64,000 bases of DNA from Streptomyces griseosporeus (GCF_014656055.1 NZ_BNBR01000009.1:103451-167450), one strand, 5' to 3'; positions 48,360 to 57,221 are shown, counted from the first letter of the stretch. The notes: generated by a model from the sequence alone, not told the origin. Translations and numbers: made by a program.

Positions 48360-48878
48360 ATGCTCAAGATCAAGCAGGGGGTCGGCAAGGCCGCCGTCAT
48401 CGCCGCCGCCGTACCTGTCCTCCTCACCGCCACCGCCGGTTCGGCGTCCGCCAGCACCGATTTCACCTGGCGGTCCCGCGCTACCGACCACTGCCTTCTC
48501 TGGACCCGCAGCAGCGACAACAGGTACTCCGTCCACAACGACTACTGGTGCACCACCACCTCCAGTCAGGGCGGCAGCTGGGACGACACTCAGAGCGGCC
48601 TGGAGAACAACGGGAGCGGAAAGTACTGGGCGCAGAAGGTCCACAACACGAACGTCTGCCTGACCTCCTACTGGCCGGGCTCGAACGGTCTCGGCCCGGT
48701 GTACCTGGAGAACTGCTCCGGTCCCGTCAACTACTACGAGCAGTGGGAGGAGCGCTGGGTCGGGAACGGCTTCAATCTGGTGAACCGGATGACCGGTCTG
48801 TGCCTGGACGGAAACGGGAGCGGGGACATGTACGCGCTGCCGTGCCAGAGCGGAAACAACTACCAGGTCTGGTACTGA
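48360..48878 (+). CDS. small secreted ricin-B-lectin-like protein
   Basis: A 172-aa secreted protein. The signal peptide is residues 1-32 (AAVIAAAVPVLLTATAGSASA). The mature domain has repeated Cys and aromatic residues with Q-x-W-like ends (YYEQWEE, NNYQVWY) and LCLDGNGSGDMYALPCQSG, typical of a beta-trefoil carbohydrate-binding fold. No catalytic domain is attached. AGGGGGAA lies upstream of the ATG at 48360. It has its own terminator and an inverted repeat CGTGCA…TGCACG at 48246-48264 upstream. It could bind glycans or protect a surface. Confidence 0.75.
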   Translation: MLKIKQGVGKAAVIAAAVPVLLTATAGSASASTDFTWRSRATDHCLLWTRSSDNRYSVHNDYWCTTTSSQGGSWDDTQSGLENNGSGKYWAQKVHNTNVCLTSYWPGSNGLGPVYLENCSGPVNYYEQWEERWVGNGFNLVNRMTGLCLDGNGSGDMYALPCQSGNNYQVWY

Positions 48879-48916
48879 CCGGAGGCCGGTAGACCGCGCC
48901 GCGGGTGCTCACGCAC

Positions 48917-48957
48917 GAGCGCCCTCCCGGGCCGTCCTCGGCCGTGGAAGGGCGCTC
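48917..48957. terminator. hairpin between lectin-like gene and dapD
   Basis: GAGCGCCCT and AGGGCGCTC arms lie around an inner CCC…GG stem-loop region between two convergent genes. Confidence 0.65.
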
Positions 48958-49047
48958 AGCGATGACCAACGTCGACAGCCACCGACAGCTCGGCAGCGGG
49001 TCAGGGTGTTGGCCGGTCCGGCGGCCGCAGGTCACGGCCGCCCGGGA

Positions 49048-50037
49048 TCAGTTGTGGCTGTGCAGGATGTCGTTCAGGCCGCCCCACACCGCGTTGTTCG
49101 GCCGGGCCTCCACCGCGCCCGTGACCGAGTTGCGGCGGAAGAGGATGTTGGAGGCGCCGTTCAGCTCGCGGGCCTTGACGATCTGGCCGTCGGGCATGGT
49201 GACGCGGGTGCCCGCGGTGACGTACAGGCCCGCCTCCACCACGCACTCGTCGCCCAGCGCGATGCCGACGCCGGCCTCGGCGCCGATCAGGCAGCGCTCG
49301 CCGATGGAGATGATCACGTTGCCGCCGCCGGACAGCGTGCCCATCGTGGACGCGCCGCCGCCGATGTCCGAGCCGTCGCCGACCACGACACCCGCGGAGA
49401 TCCGGCCCTCGACCATCGACGTGCCGAGCGTGCCGGCGTTGAAGTTGACGAAGCCCTCGTGCATGACCGTGGTGCCCTCGGCCAGGTGCGCGCCGAGGCG
49501 GACCCGGTCGGCGTCGGCGATGCGCACGCCCTTGGGGGCGACGTAGTCCGTCATGCGCGGGAACTTGTCGATCGAGGTCACCTGGAGGTGCAGGCCCTCG
49601 GCGCGGGCGTTGAGGCGCACCTTCTCGACGTCGTCCACGGCGACCGGGCCGAGCGAGGTCCAGGCGACGTTGGCCAGGTGGCCGAAGATGCCGTCCAGGC
49701 TCTGGCCGTGCGGCTTGACCAGGCGGTGGGAGAGCAGGTGCAGGCGCAGGTAGACGTCGTGCGCGTCGATCGGCTTCTCGTCGAGGGAGGCGATGACCGT
49801 GCGGACCGCGACCACCTCGACGCCCCGGCGGGCGTCCGGGCCGATCGCCGCGGTGGCGCCGCCGCCCAGCAGTTCGGCGGCCCGCTCGGCGCTGAGCCGC
49901 TCGGTGCCGGCCGGGCCCGGCTGCTCGACCAGCTCGGGGGCCGGGAACCAGGTGTCGAGAACGGTGCCGTCGGAGGCGATGGTGGCAAGGCCGGCGGCGA
50001 CGGCGCCGGTGGTACGAGAAGCAGTCGAGTCGGTCAT
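49048..50037 (-). CDS. dapD: 2,3,4,5-tetrahydropyridine-2,6-dicarboxylate N-succinyltransferase
   Basis: The succinylase-branch enzyme of lysine/DAP synthesis. A 329-aa actinobacterial-type DapD. N-terminal domain (1-150), then a left-handed beta-helix of hexapeptide repeats (about 165-290: VRIADADRVRLGAHLAEGTTVMHEG, GRISAGVVVGDGSDIGGGAS), and the NGASNILFRRNSVTGAVEAR acyl-CoA region at the C-terminus. The ATG at 50037 gives the expected length. It stands alone, convergent with the lectin-like gene. Confidence 0.93.
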   Translation of the reverse strand: MTDSTASRTTGAVAAGLATIASDGTVLDTWFPAPELVEQPGPAGTERLSAERAAELLGGGATAAIGPDARRGVEVVAVRTVIASLDEKPIDAHDVYLRLHLLSHRLVKPHGQSLDGIFGHLANVAWTSLGPVAVDDVEKVRLNARAEGLHLQVTSIDKFPRMTDYVAPKGVRIADADRVRLGAHLAEGTTVMHEGFVNFNAGTLGTSMVEGRISAGVVVGDGSDIGGGASTMGTLSGGGNVIISIGERCLIGAEAGVGIALGDECVVEAGLYVTAGTRVTMPDGQIVKARELNGASNILFRRNSVTGAVEARPNNAVWGGLNDILHSHN

Positions 50038-50125
50038 GAGGGCAACCTAACCGGCCGAGGGCCGCCGAGGCCAACCAGCGGCGCGGTGTCTCAGGAGGCG
50101 GGCGGGACCGAGGCCTCCGCGCAGG

Positions 50126-51457
50126 TCACGCCGGAGGGTTCCGGCGCGTCGCCGCGCGCAGCACGGGCGTCGCGAGCGGTTCCGCCGCCGCTCCGGCCGC
50201 CGGGTGCCACGCGGTCCGGCCGCTCTCCAGGCGTGCCCCCACCAGCACCGCGCATCCCGCCACCCCCGCGGCGGCCGTGGTGAGCGGCCACAGCAGTCCC
50301 GGCGCCGCCTGGTAGAGCGCGCCCCCGAGCGGGGCTGCCAGGACCACGCCGGTGATGGACGCGCCGGCGTACAGCGACTGGAAGCGGCCCTGCAGGTGGG
50401 CGGGGGCCCGGTCGGCGACATAGGCGGTGGCGGGGGTCTTGTACAGCAGCTCCCCCAGGGTCAGCAGCGTCATCATCGCCACCGCCACCCCGGCTCCCGG
50501 CCCGGCGAGCAGCACGCCGTACCCCGCCGCGACCAGCAGCAGGCCCGTCGCGACGACCGGCAGCGGAGCGCGCCGGCGCAGGGCGAGCGCGGCGGGCAGC
50601 TCCAGGCAGAGCAGGACCCCGCCGTTGACGGCGAGCAGGGCGCCGTAGACGCCGGTGTCCTGGCCGTGGTCGGCGAGGTAGACGGGGAAGGTCGTGTAGA
50701 GCTGGCGGTAGACGATGTCCGCGACGACGATCGCGCCGAGCAGCACCGGCACGGCGGGCCGCGCCCGCAGCGCCGCCCACAGCCCCGGCGCCGCGACCGG
50801 CCGCACGGGGCGCACGGGGTCGTGCCGTACGCCACCCTCCCGCGACGACCCGGGCCGTACCGCACCCGCCCCCGACGACGGCAGCCGCACACCCCCCACC
50901 CGTGCCGGGATCACCCGCGCCGTCCACCACGCCAGCCCCACACTGCCCAGCCCGTCCGCCACGTACAGCCAGTCGTACGACAGCCGGGTCGCGACCAGTG
51001 CGCCGAGCAGCGGGCCGGCGGTGAACCCGCCGTTGGCCGCCGCCCGCACCACCGCGAACGCCTGCCGCCGCTGCCCCTCCGGCACGATCACCGCCACCAG
51101 CGCGGCGTTCGCGGCGCGCTGCACTCCGGACGCGTACTGGGCGAGCGGCAGCGCGGCGAACAGCGCGGGCGTCGGCAGCAGGGGTACGGCGGCCAGCAGC
51201 AGGCCACCGGTGACCGCGGACGTGAGCAGGGCGCGGCGGTGTCCGAACCGGTCGCCGAAGAAGCCGCCGGTGAGGTTGCCTGCGAGCAGGCCCGCTCCCC
51301 CGGCCCCGGCCACCAGGCCCGCCTGCCCGGAGTCCAGGCCGCGCGGGCCGGTCAGATACAGGAAGAGGAAGGCGAAGGTCACGCTCACCGTCATGTTCAC
51401 GAACGTGCCGCCGGCCAGCAGCCACACCGCACGCGGAACGTCCCTCAGGCCTCGCAC
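50126..51457 (-). CDS. MFS transporter
   Basis: A 443-aa major facilitator with about 12 spans, first AVWLLAGGTFVNMTVSVTFAFLFLYL. Motif A is GGFFGDRFGHRRALL, and a hydrophilic central loop (about 195-225) has variable Pro/Arg sequence. The DHA1-type efflux family is likely. It starts with GTG at 51457 and is divergent from the HxlR-peroxiredoxin fusion gene; the shared gap holds palindromes, so it may be controlled by that regulator. Confidence 0.88.
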   Translation of the reverse strand: MRGLRDVPRAVWLLAGGTFVNMTVSVTFAFLFLYLTGPRGLDSGQAGLVAGAGGAGLLAGNLTGGFFGDRFGHRRALLTSAVTGGLLLAAVPLLPTPALFAALPLAQYASGVQRAANAALVAVIVPEGQRRQAFAVVRAAANGGFTAGPLLGALVATRLSYDWLYVADGLGSVGLAWWTARVIPARVGGVRLPSSGAGAVRPGSSREGGVRHDPVRPVRPVAAPGLWAALRARPAVPVLLGAIVVADIVYRQLYTTFPVYLADHGQDTGVYGALLAVNGGVLLCLELPAALALRRRAPLPVVATGLLLVAAGYGVLLAGPGAGVAVAMMTLLTLGELLYKTPATAYVADRAPAHLQGRFQSLYAGASITGVVLAAPLGGALYQAAPGLLWPLTTAAAGVAGCAVLVGARLESGRTAWHPAAGAAAEPLATPVLRAATRRNPPA

Positions 51458-51475
51458 CCGCCCACCCCCGAGTGA

Positions 51476-51501
51476 GTTTCTTTTGGGAACTGACTATGTC
51501 A
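51476..51501. promoter_or_regulatory. candidate HxlR operator in divergent promoter
   Basis: GTTTC-TTTTG-GGAAC (51476-51490, one mismatch) is followed directly by TGAC-TAT-GTCA (51491-51501, perfect). The AT-rich gap lies between the MFS gene and the HxlR fusion gene. Confidence 0.45.
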
Positions 51502-51551
51502 GCATGGCAGCCTCGGGTCAACGACGACCGGGGAAGAAGAGGTGGAGGGTC

Positions 51552-52436
51552 ATGGCCCGCAGAACCAGCCTGGAGGACTCCACCTGCGCCATCGCCCAGG
51601 CGCTGGACGTGGTCGGCGACTGGTGGACCCTGCTGATCGTGCGGGACACCGCACGCGGCGTGCACCGCTTCGACGACCTGCAGCGCGAGCTGGGCATGTC
51701 CCGCAAGGTGCTCACCGAGCGGCTGCGGCTGCTCGTCGAGGCCGGCGTCCTCGCCCGCGTCCCGTACCAGGACCGCCCGGTGCGGCACGAATACCGGCTC
51801 ACCCCGCGCGGCCGCGCCCTGCTGCCGGTGCTGGTCGCGCTGCAGGACTGGGGGGACAGCTGGGTGCTGGGCGACGGCACCGCGTCGGCGACGGCGGACG
51901 AGGCGTCCACGGAGGCCCGCCGGGTGCACGACCTCGTCGGCACCCGGGTCCCGGAGCTGACCCTGCCCGACGACACCGGTGAGCCCCGCGACCCGGTCGC
52001 CGCGGACACCCCGTTCACGGTCCTGTACTGCTTCCCCGGCGCCTTCGCGCGCGCCGACGCCTATCCCCCGGGCTGGTCGCGGATTCCGGGCGCCCCGGGC
52101 TGCACCCTGGAGTCCTGCACCTACCGCGACCGCCTCGCCGACTTCACCGCCGCCGGCGCCACGGTGTACGGCGTGTCCACCCAACGCCCGGACGAGCAGC
52201 GGGCGTTCGCCGAGAAGGAGCAGCTGGGCCAGCGGCTGCTGTCCGACGCGGGCCTGGCCCTGATCACCGCGCTGCGCCTGCCGACGTTCCGCGCGGCGGC
52301 CACGACCCGCCTGAAGCGGCTGACGCTGGTGGTGGACCGGGACCGGGTCGTGCGGCACGCGCAGTACCCGGTGACGGACATCGCGGGAAGCGTGGACGCG
52401 GCGCTGGCCGCGGTCAGTGGGCGCCGCCCAGACTGA
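51552..52436 (+). CDS. fusion of HxlR-type regulator and BCP-type peroxiredoxin
   Basis: A 294-aa protein of unusual make-up. Residues 1-108 are an HxlR winged helix (STCAIAQALDVVGDWWTLLIVRD, GMSRKVLTERLRLLVEAGVL), including the N-terminal Cys12 that in HxlR/HypR proteins senses thiol stress. A short linker leads to a thioredoxin-fold peroxiredoxin (about 128-294) with FTVLYCFPGAF and PGCTLESCTYRD. The two cysteines of the latter match the peroxidatic/resolving pair of bacterioferritin comigratory proteins. The ATG at 51552 has GGAGGG upstream. It probably senses and detoxifies peroxides and controls the divergent MFS gene. It overlaps the convergent SMR gene by 23 bases. Confidence 0.85.
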   Translation: MARRTSLEDSTCAIAQALDVVGDWWTLLIVRDTARGVHRFDDLQRELGMSRKVLTERLRLLVEAGVLARVPYQDRPVRHEYRLTPRGRALLPVLVALQDWGDSWVLGDGTASATADEASTEARRVHDLVGTRVPELTLPDDTGEPRDPVAADTPFTVLYCFPGAFARADAYPPGWSRIPGAPGCTLESCTYRDRLADFTAAGATVYGVSTQRPDEQRAFAEKEQLGQRLLSDAGLALITALRLPTFRAAATTRLKRLTLVVDRDRVVRHAQYPVTDIAGSVDAALAAVSGRRPD

Positions 52437-52734
52437 GCACGACCACGCCGACGATGATCAGCGCGATCCCGGCGGCCTTGGTCACGGTCATGCCCTCGCC
52501 CAGGAAGAGGATCCCGATGGTGGCGATCGCCGCCGTGCCGACGCCGGACCAGATGGCGTAGGCGGTGGCCACGGAGACGGTCTTCAGTGTCCGGGCCAGC
52601 AGCCAGAAGGACACCAGATAGCCGAGGAGGGTCAGCAGCGAGGGCCAGAGCCTGCTGAAGCCGTCGCTGTACTTCATCGCGGTCGTCCCGGCCACCTCGG
52701 CGGCGATGGCTCCGAACAGCAGCAGGTATCCCAT
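52414..52734 (-). CDS. small multidrug resistance (SMR) exporter
   Basis: A 106-aa four-span SMR protein. The first span MGYLLLFGAIAAEVAGTTAMKYSDGF carries the essential Glu (A-A-E-V). W-P-S and the AYAIWSGVGTAAIATIGILFLGE block, the EmrE/QacE signature, are present. I use the ATG at 52734, with a GTG two codons upstream as alternative. It overlaps the end of the HxlR fusion gene. Substrates are typically cationic antiseptics or guanidinium-like compounds. Confidence 0.9.
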   Translation of the reverse strand: MGYLLLFGAIAAEVAGTTAMKYSDGFSRLWPSLLTLLGYLVSFWLLARTLKTVSVATAYAIWSGVGTAAIATIGILFLGEGMTVTKAAGIALIIVGVVVLSLGGAH

Positions 52735-52772
52735 GCGCACGACCGTACACAGCGAAGATCCCCTGGCACGCC

Positions 52773-52805
52773 GAACGGCCCCCGGCGCGATGCCGGGGGC
52801 CGTTC
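52773..52805 (-). terminator. suf operon terminator
   Basis: GAACGGCCCCCGGC and GCCGGGGGCCGTTC are perfect 14-base arms around a 5-base loop, 20 bases after the sufT stop. Confidence 0.85.
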
Positions 52806-52825
52806 AGGGTGTCGTACCGGACGCC

Positions 52826-53158
52826 TCAGACGTTGAAGCCGAGCGCCCGCAGCTGCTCGCGGCCGTCGTCGGTGATCTTGTCGGGGCCCCACGGCGGCAT
52901 CCAGACCCAGTTGATGCGCAGCTCGTTGACGAGGCCGTCCGTGGCGGACTTGGCCTGGTCCTCGATGACGTCGGTGAGCGGGCAGGCCGCGGACGTCAGG
53001 GTCATGTCGATCGTCGCGATGTTCGCGTCGTCGATGTGGATGCCGTAGATCAGGCCGAGGTTGACGACGTCGATGCCGAGCTCGGGGTCGACGACGTCGT
53101 ACAGGGCCTCGCGGATCTCGTCCTCGGAGGCCGGCTTCATCTCAACGGTCTCGCTCAT
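52826..53158 (-). CDS. sufT: SufT-like (MIP18/DUF59) iron-sulfur assembly factor
   Basis: A 110-aa DUF59 protein, last gene of the suf operon, which helps Fe-S cluster maturation. It has EDEIREALYDVVDPELGIDVVNLGLIYGI, the family signature, and TSAACPLTDVIEDQ with the conserved Cys. WMPPWGPDKITDDGREQLRALGF follows. Its ATG overlaps the sufU stop (ATGA). Confidence 0.9.
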   Translation of the reverse strand: MSETVEMKPASEDEIREALYDVVDPELGIDVVNLGLIYGIHIDDANIATIDMTLTSAACPLTDVIEDQAKSATDGLVNELRINWVWMPPWGPDKITDDGREQLRALGFNV

Positions 53159-53622
53159 GCCGTCTTCCTTTCGGCGTCGGCTCCGCCCAGGGCCTGGGCC
53201 GTCGCGTCCTTCCACGCCATCCAGCTGAGGAGGGCGCACTTGACCCGGGCCGGGTACTTGGAGACGCCGGCGAACGCGACCGCGTCCTCCAGCACCTCCT
53301 CCATCGCGTCGTCGGGCTCGATCTTCCCCTTGGACTGCATCAGCTCCAGGAAGGTCTCCTGGATCTTCTGCGCGTCGGCGAGGTCCCTGCCGACCAGCAG
53401 TTCGTTCAGCACGGACGCGCTGGCCTGGCTGATGGAGCAGCCCTGGCCCTCGTACGAGACGTCCTGGATCGTGGTGCCGTCGTACTTCACGCGCAGGGTG
53501 ATCTCGTCGCCGCACGTCGGGTTGACGTGGTGCACCTCGGCGTCGCCATCCCGCAAGCCCCGCCCGTGCGGGTTCTTGTAGTGGTCCAGGATGACTTCCT
53601 GGTACATCGAGTCCAGCTTCAC
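53155..53622 (-). CDS. sufU: SufU-type Fe-S scaffold/sulfurtransferase
   Basis: A 155-aa protein that takes sulfur from SufS. Zinc ligands include NPTCGDEITL, QGCSISQASAS and KCALLSW, the three cysteines with an Asp after the first. It starts with GTG at 53622, 18 bases after sufS, and is coupled to sufT. The role is persulfide transfer to SufBCD. Confidence 0.92.
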   Translation of the reverse strand: MKLDSMYQEVILDHYKNPHGRGLRDGDAEVHHVNPTCGDEITLRVKYDGTTIQDVSYEGQGCSISQASASVLNELLVGRDLADAQKIQETFLELMQSKGKIEPDDAMEEVLEDAVAFAGVSKYPARVKCALLSWMAWKDATAQALGGADAERKTA

Positions 53623-53640
53623 GGTCTCAGCTCACGCCCT

Positions 53641-54897
53641 TCAGCCGAAGAAGTTCCGAACGTGCTCCAGCCCCTCGACCAGTGCGTCGATCTCGGCCGG
53701 CGTGGAGTACAGATAGAACGACGCTCGCGTGGTCGCAGGAATTCCGTACCGGAGGCAGACGGGACGCGCGCAGTGGTGGCCGACGCGGACCGCGATGCCC
53801 TGCTCGTCGAGGACCTGGCCCACGTCGTGCGGGTGGATGTCGCCGAGCGTGAAGGAGATCGCCGCGCCGCGGTCCTCGGCCGTGGTCGGGCCGATGATGC
53901 GCAGGTCGGGGACCTGCTGCAGACGCTGGACGGCGTACTCGGTCAGCGCGTGCTCATGGGCGAGGATCTTGTCCATGCCGATCGAGTTCAGATAGTCGAT
54001 CGCCGCGCCGAGACCGACCGCCTGCGCGATCGGCGGGGTGCCCGCCTCGAACTTGTGCGGGGCGGGGGCGTAGGTGGAGGAGTGCATCGAGACGGTCTCG
54101 ATCATCTCGCCGCCGCCGAGGAACGGGGGCAGGTCCTCCAGCAGCTCCTGGCGGCCCCACAGCACGCCGATGCCGGTCGGGCCGCACATCTTGTGGCCGG
54201 TGAAGGCCACGAAGTCGGCCTGCAGGGCCTGCACGTCCAGCGGCATGTGCGGCGCGGCCTGCGAGGCGTCGACGCAGACCAGGGCGCCGACCTCCTGGGC
54301 GCGGCGCACTATCGCCTCGACCGGGTTGACCGTGCCGAGGATGTTCGACACCAGCACGAAGGAGACGATCTTCGTCTTCTCCGTGATGATCTCGTCGATG
54401 TTGGAGAGGTCGAGGCGGCCGTCGTCGGTCAGCCCGAACCACTTCAGCTTCGCGCCCGTGCGCTGCGCGAGCAGCTGCCACGGCACGATGTTGGAGTGGT
54501 GCTCCATCTCCGTGATGACGATCTCGGTGTCGGAGTCCACCCGGTAGGGCTCGTCGGCCCAGCCGAGCATGTTGGCCACGAGGTTGAGCGACTCGGAGGC
54601 GTTCTTGGTGAAGATCACCTCGTCGCGGCTCGGCGCGTTGATGAAGTCCGCGACCTTGTCCCGCGCGCCCTCGTAGAGCGCCGTGGCCTCCTCGGCGAGG
54701 ACGTGCACGCCGCGGTGGACGTTGGCGTTGTGCTGCTCGTAGTACTCGGCGAGTACGTCGAGGACCTGGCGCGGCGTCTGCGAGGTCGCCGCGTTGTCCA
54801 GGTACACCAGCTTCTTGCCGTCGTGGAGCACCCGGTCCAGGATCGGGAAGTCCTTACGGAGCGCCTCGGTGTCGAGGAGGCCCGGCAGCTGTGTCAC
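53641..54897 (-). CDS. sufS: cysteine desulfurase SufS
   Basis: A 418-aa PLP enzyme that supplies sulfur from cysteine. The PLP lysine lies in AFTGHKMCGPTGIGVLWG, the active Cys in VRVGHHCARPVCLRYG, and GVHVLAEEATALYEGARDKVADFI marks the N-terminal region. It is the group II NifS/SufS type. It starts with GTG at 54897 overlapping sufC (GTGA). Confidence 0.94.
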   Translation of the reverse strand: MTQLPGLLDTEALRKDFPILDRVLHDGKKLVYLDNAATSQTPRQVLDVLAEYYEQHNANVHRGVHVLAEEATALYEGARDKVADFINAPSRDEVIFTKNASESLNLVANMLGWADEPYRVDSDTEIVITEMEHHSNIVPWQLLAQRTGAKLKWFGLTDDGRLDLSNIDEIITEKTKIVSFVLVSNILGTVNPVEAIVRRAQEVGALVCVDASQAAPHMPLDVQALQADFVAFTGHKMCGPTGIGVLWGRQELLEDLPPFLGGGEMIETVSMHSSTYAPAPHKFEAGTPPIAQAVGLGAAIDYLNSIGMDKILAHEHALTEYAVQRLQQVPDLRIIGPTTAEDRGAAISFTLGDIHPHDVGQVLDEQGIAVRVGHHCARPVCLRYGIPATTRASFYLYSTPAEIDALVEGLEHVRNFFG

Positions 54898-55658
54898 GCG
54901 GATGCGCCACCCTTCACGTACGACTCGTAGCCCTCGTTCTCCAGCTTGTCCGCGAGCTCCGGACCGCCGGACTCGACGATGCGGCCGCCGGCGAACACGT
55001 GGACGTGGTCGGGCTTGATGTAGCGCAGGATGCGCGTGTAGTGCGTGATCAGCAGGGTGCCGACCTCGCCGGTCTCGCGGACGCGGTTCACGCCCTCGGA
55101 GACGATCCGCAGGGCGTCGACGTCGAGACCGGAGTCCGTCTCGTCGAGAATCGCGACCTTCGGCTTGAGCAGCTCCAGCTGGAGGATCTCGTGGCGCTTC
55201 TTCTCACCGCCGGAGAAGCCCTCGTTGACGTTGCGCTCGGCGAAGGAGGGGTCCATGTTGAGGCGCTCCATGGCCTCCTTGACCTCCTTCACCCAGGTGC
55301 GCAGCTTGGGGGCCTCACCGCGGATGGCGGTGGCGGAGGTGCGCAGGAAGTTGGAGACGGAGACGCCGGGGACCTCGACCGGGTACTGCATCGCGAGGAA
55401 CAGGCCGGCGCGGGCGCGCTCGTCGACGGACATCTCCAGGACGTCCTCGCCGTCGAGGGTGACGGTGCCGCCGGTGATCGTGTACTTCGGGTGACCCGCG
55501 AGCGAGTAGGCGAGGGTCGACTTGCCGGAGCCGTTGGGGCCCATGATGGCGTGCGTCTCGCCCTGCTTCACGGTGAGGTCGACGCCCTTGAGGATCTCCT
55601 TCGTGGCGTTGTCGGCCTCGACGGTGACGTGCAGGTCTCGGATTTCAAGCGTAGCCAT
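54894..55658 (-). CDS. sufC: Fe-S assembly ATPase SufC
   Basis: A 254-aa ABC-type ATPase of the SufBCD scaffold. Walker A GPNGSGKSTLA, signature FSGGEKKRHEILQLELLKPKVAILDETDSGLD and H-loop LLITHYTRIL are all intact. The ATG at 55658 lies 7 bases after the Rieske gene. The stop overlaps the sufS start. Confidence 0.95.
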   Translation of the reverse strand: MATLEIRDLHVTVEADNATKEILKGVDLTVKQGETHAIMGPNGSGKSTLAYSLAGHPKYTITGGTVTLDGEDVLEMSVDERARAGLFLAMQYPVEVPGVSVSNFLRTSATAIRGEAPKLRTWVKEVKEAMERLNMDPSFAERNVNEGFSGGEKKRHEILQLELLKPKVAILDETDSGLDVDALRIVSEGVNRVRETGEVGTLLITHYTRILRYIKPDHVHVFAGGRIVESGGPELADKLENEGYESYVKGGASA

Positions 55659-55665
55659 GGGTGCC

Positions 55666-55983
55666 TCAGGACTCCTGGGTGAGGGAGACGAGCACGTCGT
55701 CCCCTTCGATCTTTACGGGGTATACGGGGACGGGACGCGTCGCCGGAAGGCTGTCGGGCTTTCCGGAGCGGAGGTCGAAGCGCGAGCCGTGCAGCCAGCA
55801 CTCGATGTGGCAGTCGTCGACCTCGCCCTCGGACAGCGAGACGTTCGCGTGCGAGCAGATGTCGTGGATCGCGAACACCTCGCCCTCGGTCTGCACGATG
55901 GACAGGGGCGTGCCGTCGAGTTCCACCCGCTTCGGGGTGTCCTCCTCCAGCTCGCTCAGCCCGCAGGCACGTACGAAGGTCAT
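55666..55983 (-). CDS. Rieske-type [2Fe-2S] ferredoxin in the suf operon
   Basis: A 105-aa small Rieske protein similar to ferredoxin subunits of aromatic dioxygenases. Cluster ligands are CSH (about residue 43) and CWLH (about 62), in DICSHANVSLSEGEV and CHIECWLHGSRFD. No oxygenase gene is adjacent; the conserved place between sufD and sufC suggests it donates electrons during cluster assembly. Its ATG overlaps the sufD stop (ATGA). Confidence 0.9.
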   Translation of the reverse strand: MTFVRACGLSELEEDTPKRVELDGTPLSIVQTEGEVFAIHDICSHANVSLSEGEVDDCHIECWLHGSRFDLRSGKPDSLPATRPVPVYPVKIEGDDVLVSLTQES

Positions 55984-57164
55984 GCGACCGACGCCTCCAG
56001 CTCCTCCTCGATCTTGGCGAGCAGGCGCTCCTCGATGTCCGCGACGCCGATCTGCTGGACCAGTTCGGCGAAGAAGCCGCGGACGACGAGGCGGCGGGCC
56101 TCGTGCTCGGGGATACCGCGGGCCATCAGGTAGAAGAGCTGCTCGTCGTCGAAGCGGCCGGTGGCGGAGGCGTGACCGGCGCCGACGATCTCGCCGGTCT
56201 CGATCTCCAGGTTCGGCACCGAGTCGACGCGGGCGCCGTCGGTGAGGACCAGGTTGCGGTTCATCTCGTAGGTGTCGGTGCCCTCGGCCGCGGCCTCGAT
56301 GAGCACGTCACCGATCCACACGGCGTGCGCCGATTCGCCCTGGAGCGCGCCCTTGTAGACGACGTTGGACTTGCAGTGCGGCACGTTGTGGTCGACGAGG
56401 AGGCGGTGCTCCTGGTGCTGGCCGGAGTCGGTGAAGTACAGGCCGAGCAGTTCGGCCTCGCCGCCGGGGCCGGCGTACCGCACGCGCGGGTGCAGGCGGA
56501 CGACGTCGCCGCCGAAGGTGACGACGACCGACTTGAAGGAGGCGTCGCGGCCGACGAGGGCGTTGTGCTGGGCCACGTGCACGGCCTTGTCGTCCCAGTC
56601 CTGGACGGAGACGACGGTCAGCTTGGCGCCGTCACCGAGGAGGTACTCGACGTTGGCGGCGAGCACCGCGTCACCGGTGTGGTCGATGACCACGACGGCC
56701 TCGGCGAACGCGCCCAGCTCGATGACCTGGTGGCCGAAGCGGGTGCCGCCCTCGCCGTGCACCGCGATGCGGATCGGCTCGGTGAGGACGGTCTCCTTCG
56801 GCACGGTCACGACCGAGGCCTTCTCGAACGCGGAGTACGCCTGCGCGGCGACGCGGTCCACCGGCGTGCCGGCCTTGCCGAGCCGCGCGTCGTCGCGGCC
56901 GACGGTCTCGACGATGACGCCCTCGGGGGCCTGCACGTCGACCTTGACGCCCTCACCGGTGGCGGTGGCGGTGCCGTCGTGCAGTCCGCGCAGGCGCTCC
57001 AGCGGGGTGAACCGCCACTCCTCCTCGCGGCCGTGCGGGACGGGGAAGTCCGCGACGTCGTAGGAGGGCGGGGCGCTCATGCGGGAGACGACGGTCGACT
57101 CCGCGGCGACCGCGATCGCGCCCGCGGTGGTCGACCCCACGGGGATGTTCTGGGCCTCAGCCAT
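55980..57164 (-). CDS. sufD: Fe-S assembly scaffold protein SufD
   Basis: A 394-aa beta-helix partner of SufB. The N-terminal helical part has HGREEEWRFTPLERLRGLHDG, and the C-terminal SufBD region has VGRDASFKSVVVTFGGDVVRLH, LLVDHNVPHCKSNVVYKGAL and ATGRFDDEQLFYLMARGIPEHEARRLVV. It starts with ATG at 57164, 57 bases after sufB. Confidence 0.94.
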   Translation of the reverse strand: MAEAQNIPVGSTTAGAIAVAAESTVVSRMSAPPSYDVADFPVPHGREEEWRFTPLERLRGLHDGTATATGEGVKVDVQAPEGVIVETVGRDDARLGKAGTPVDRVAAQAYSAFEKASVVTVPKETVLTEPIRIAVHGEGGTRFGHQVIELGAFAEAVVVIDHTGDAVLAANVEYLLGDGAKLTVVSVQDWDDKAVHVAQHNALVGRDASFKSVVVTFGGDVVRLHPRVRYAGPGGEAELLGLYFTDSGQHQEHRLLVDHNVPHCKSNVVYKGALQGESAHAVWIGDVLIEAAAEGTDTYEMNRNLVLTDGARVDSVPNLEIETGEIVGAGHASATGRFDDEQLFYLMARGIPEHEARRLVVRGFFAELVQQIGVADIEERLLAKIEEELEASVA

Positions 57165-57221
57165 GGCTGTCGTAGTGCTCTCTTTCCTGAGTAAGACGTG
57201 TGCGGGCGATGGGGGCGGTCG

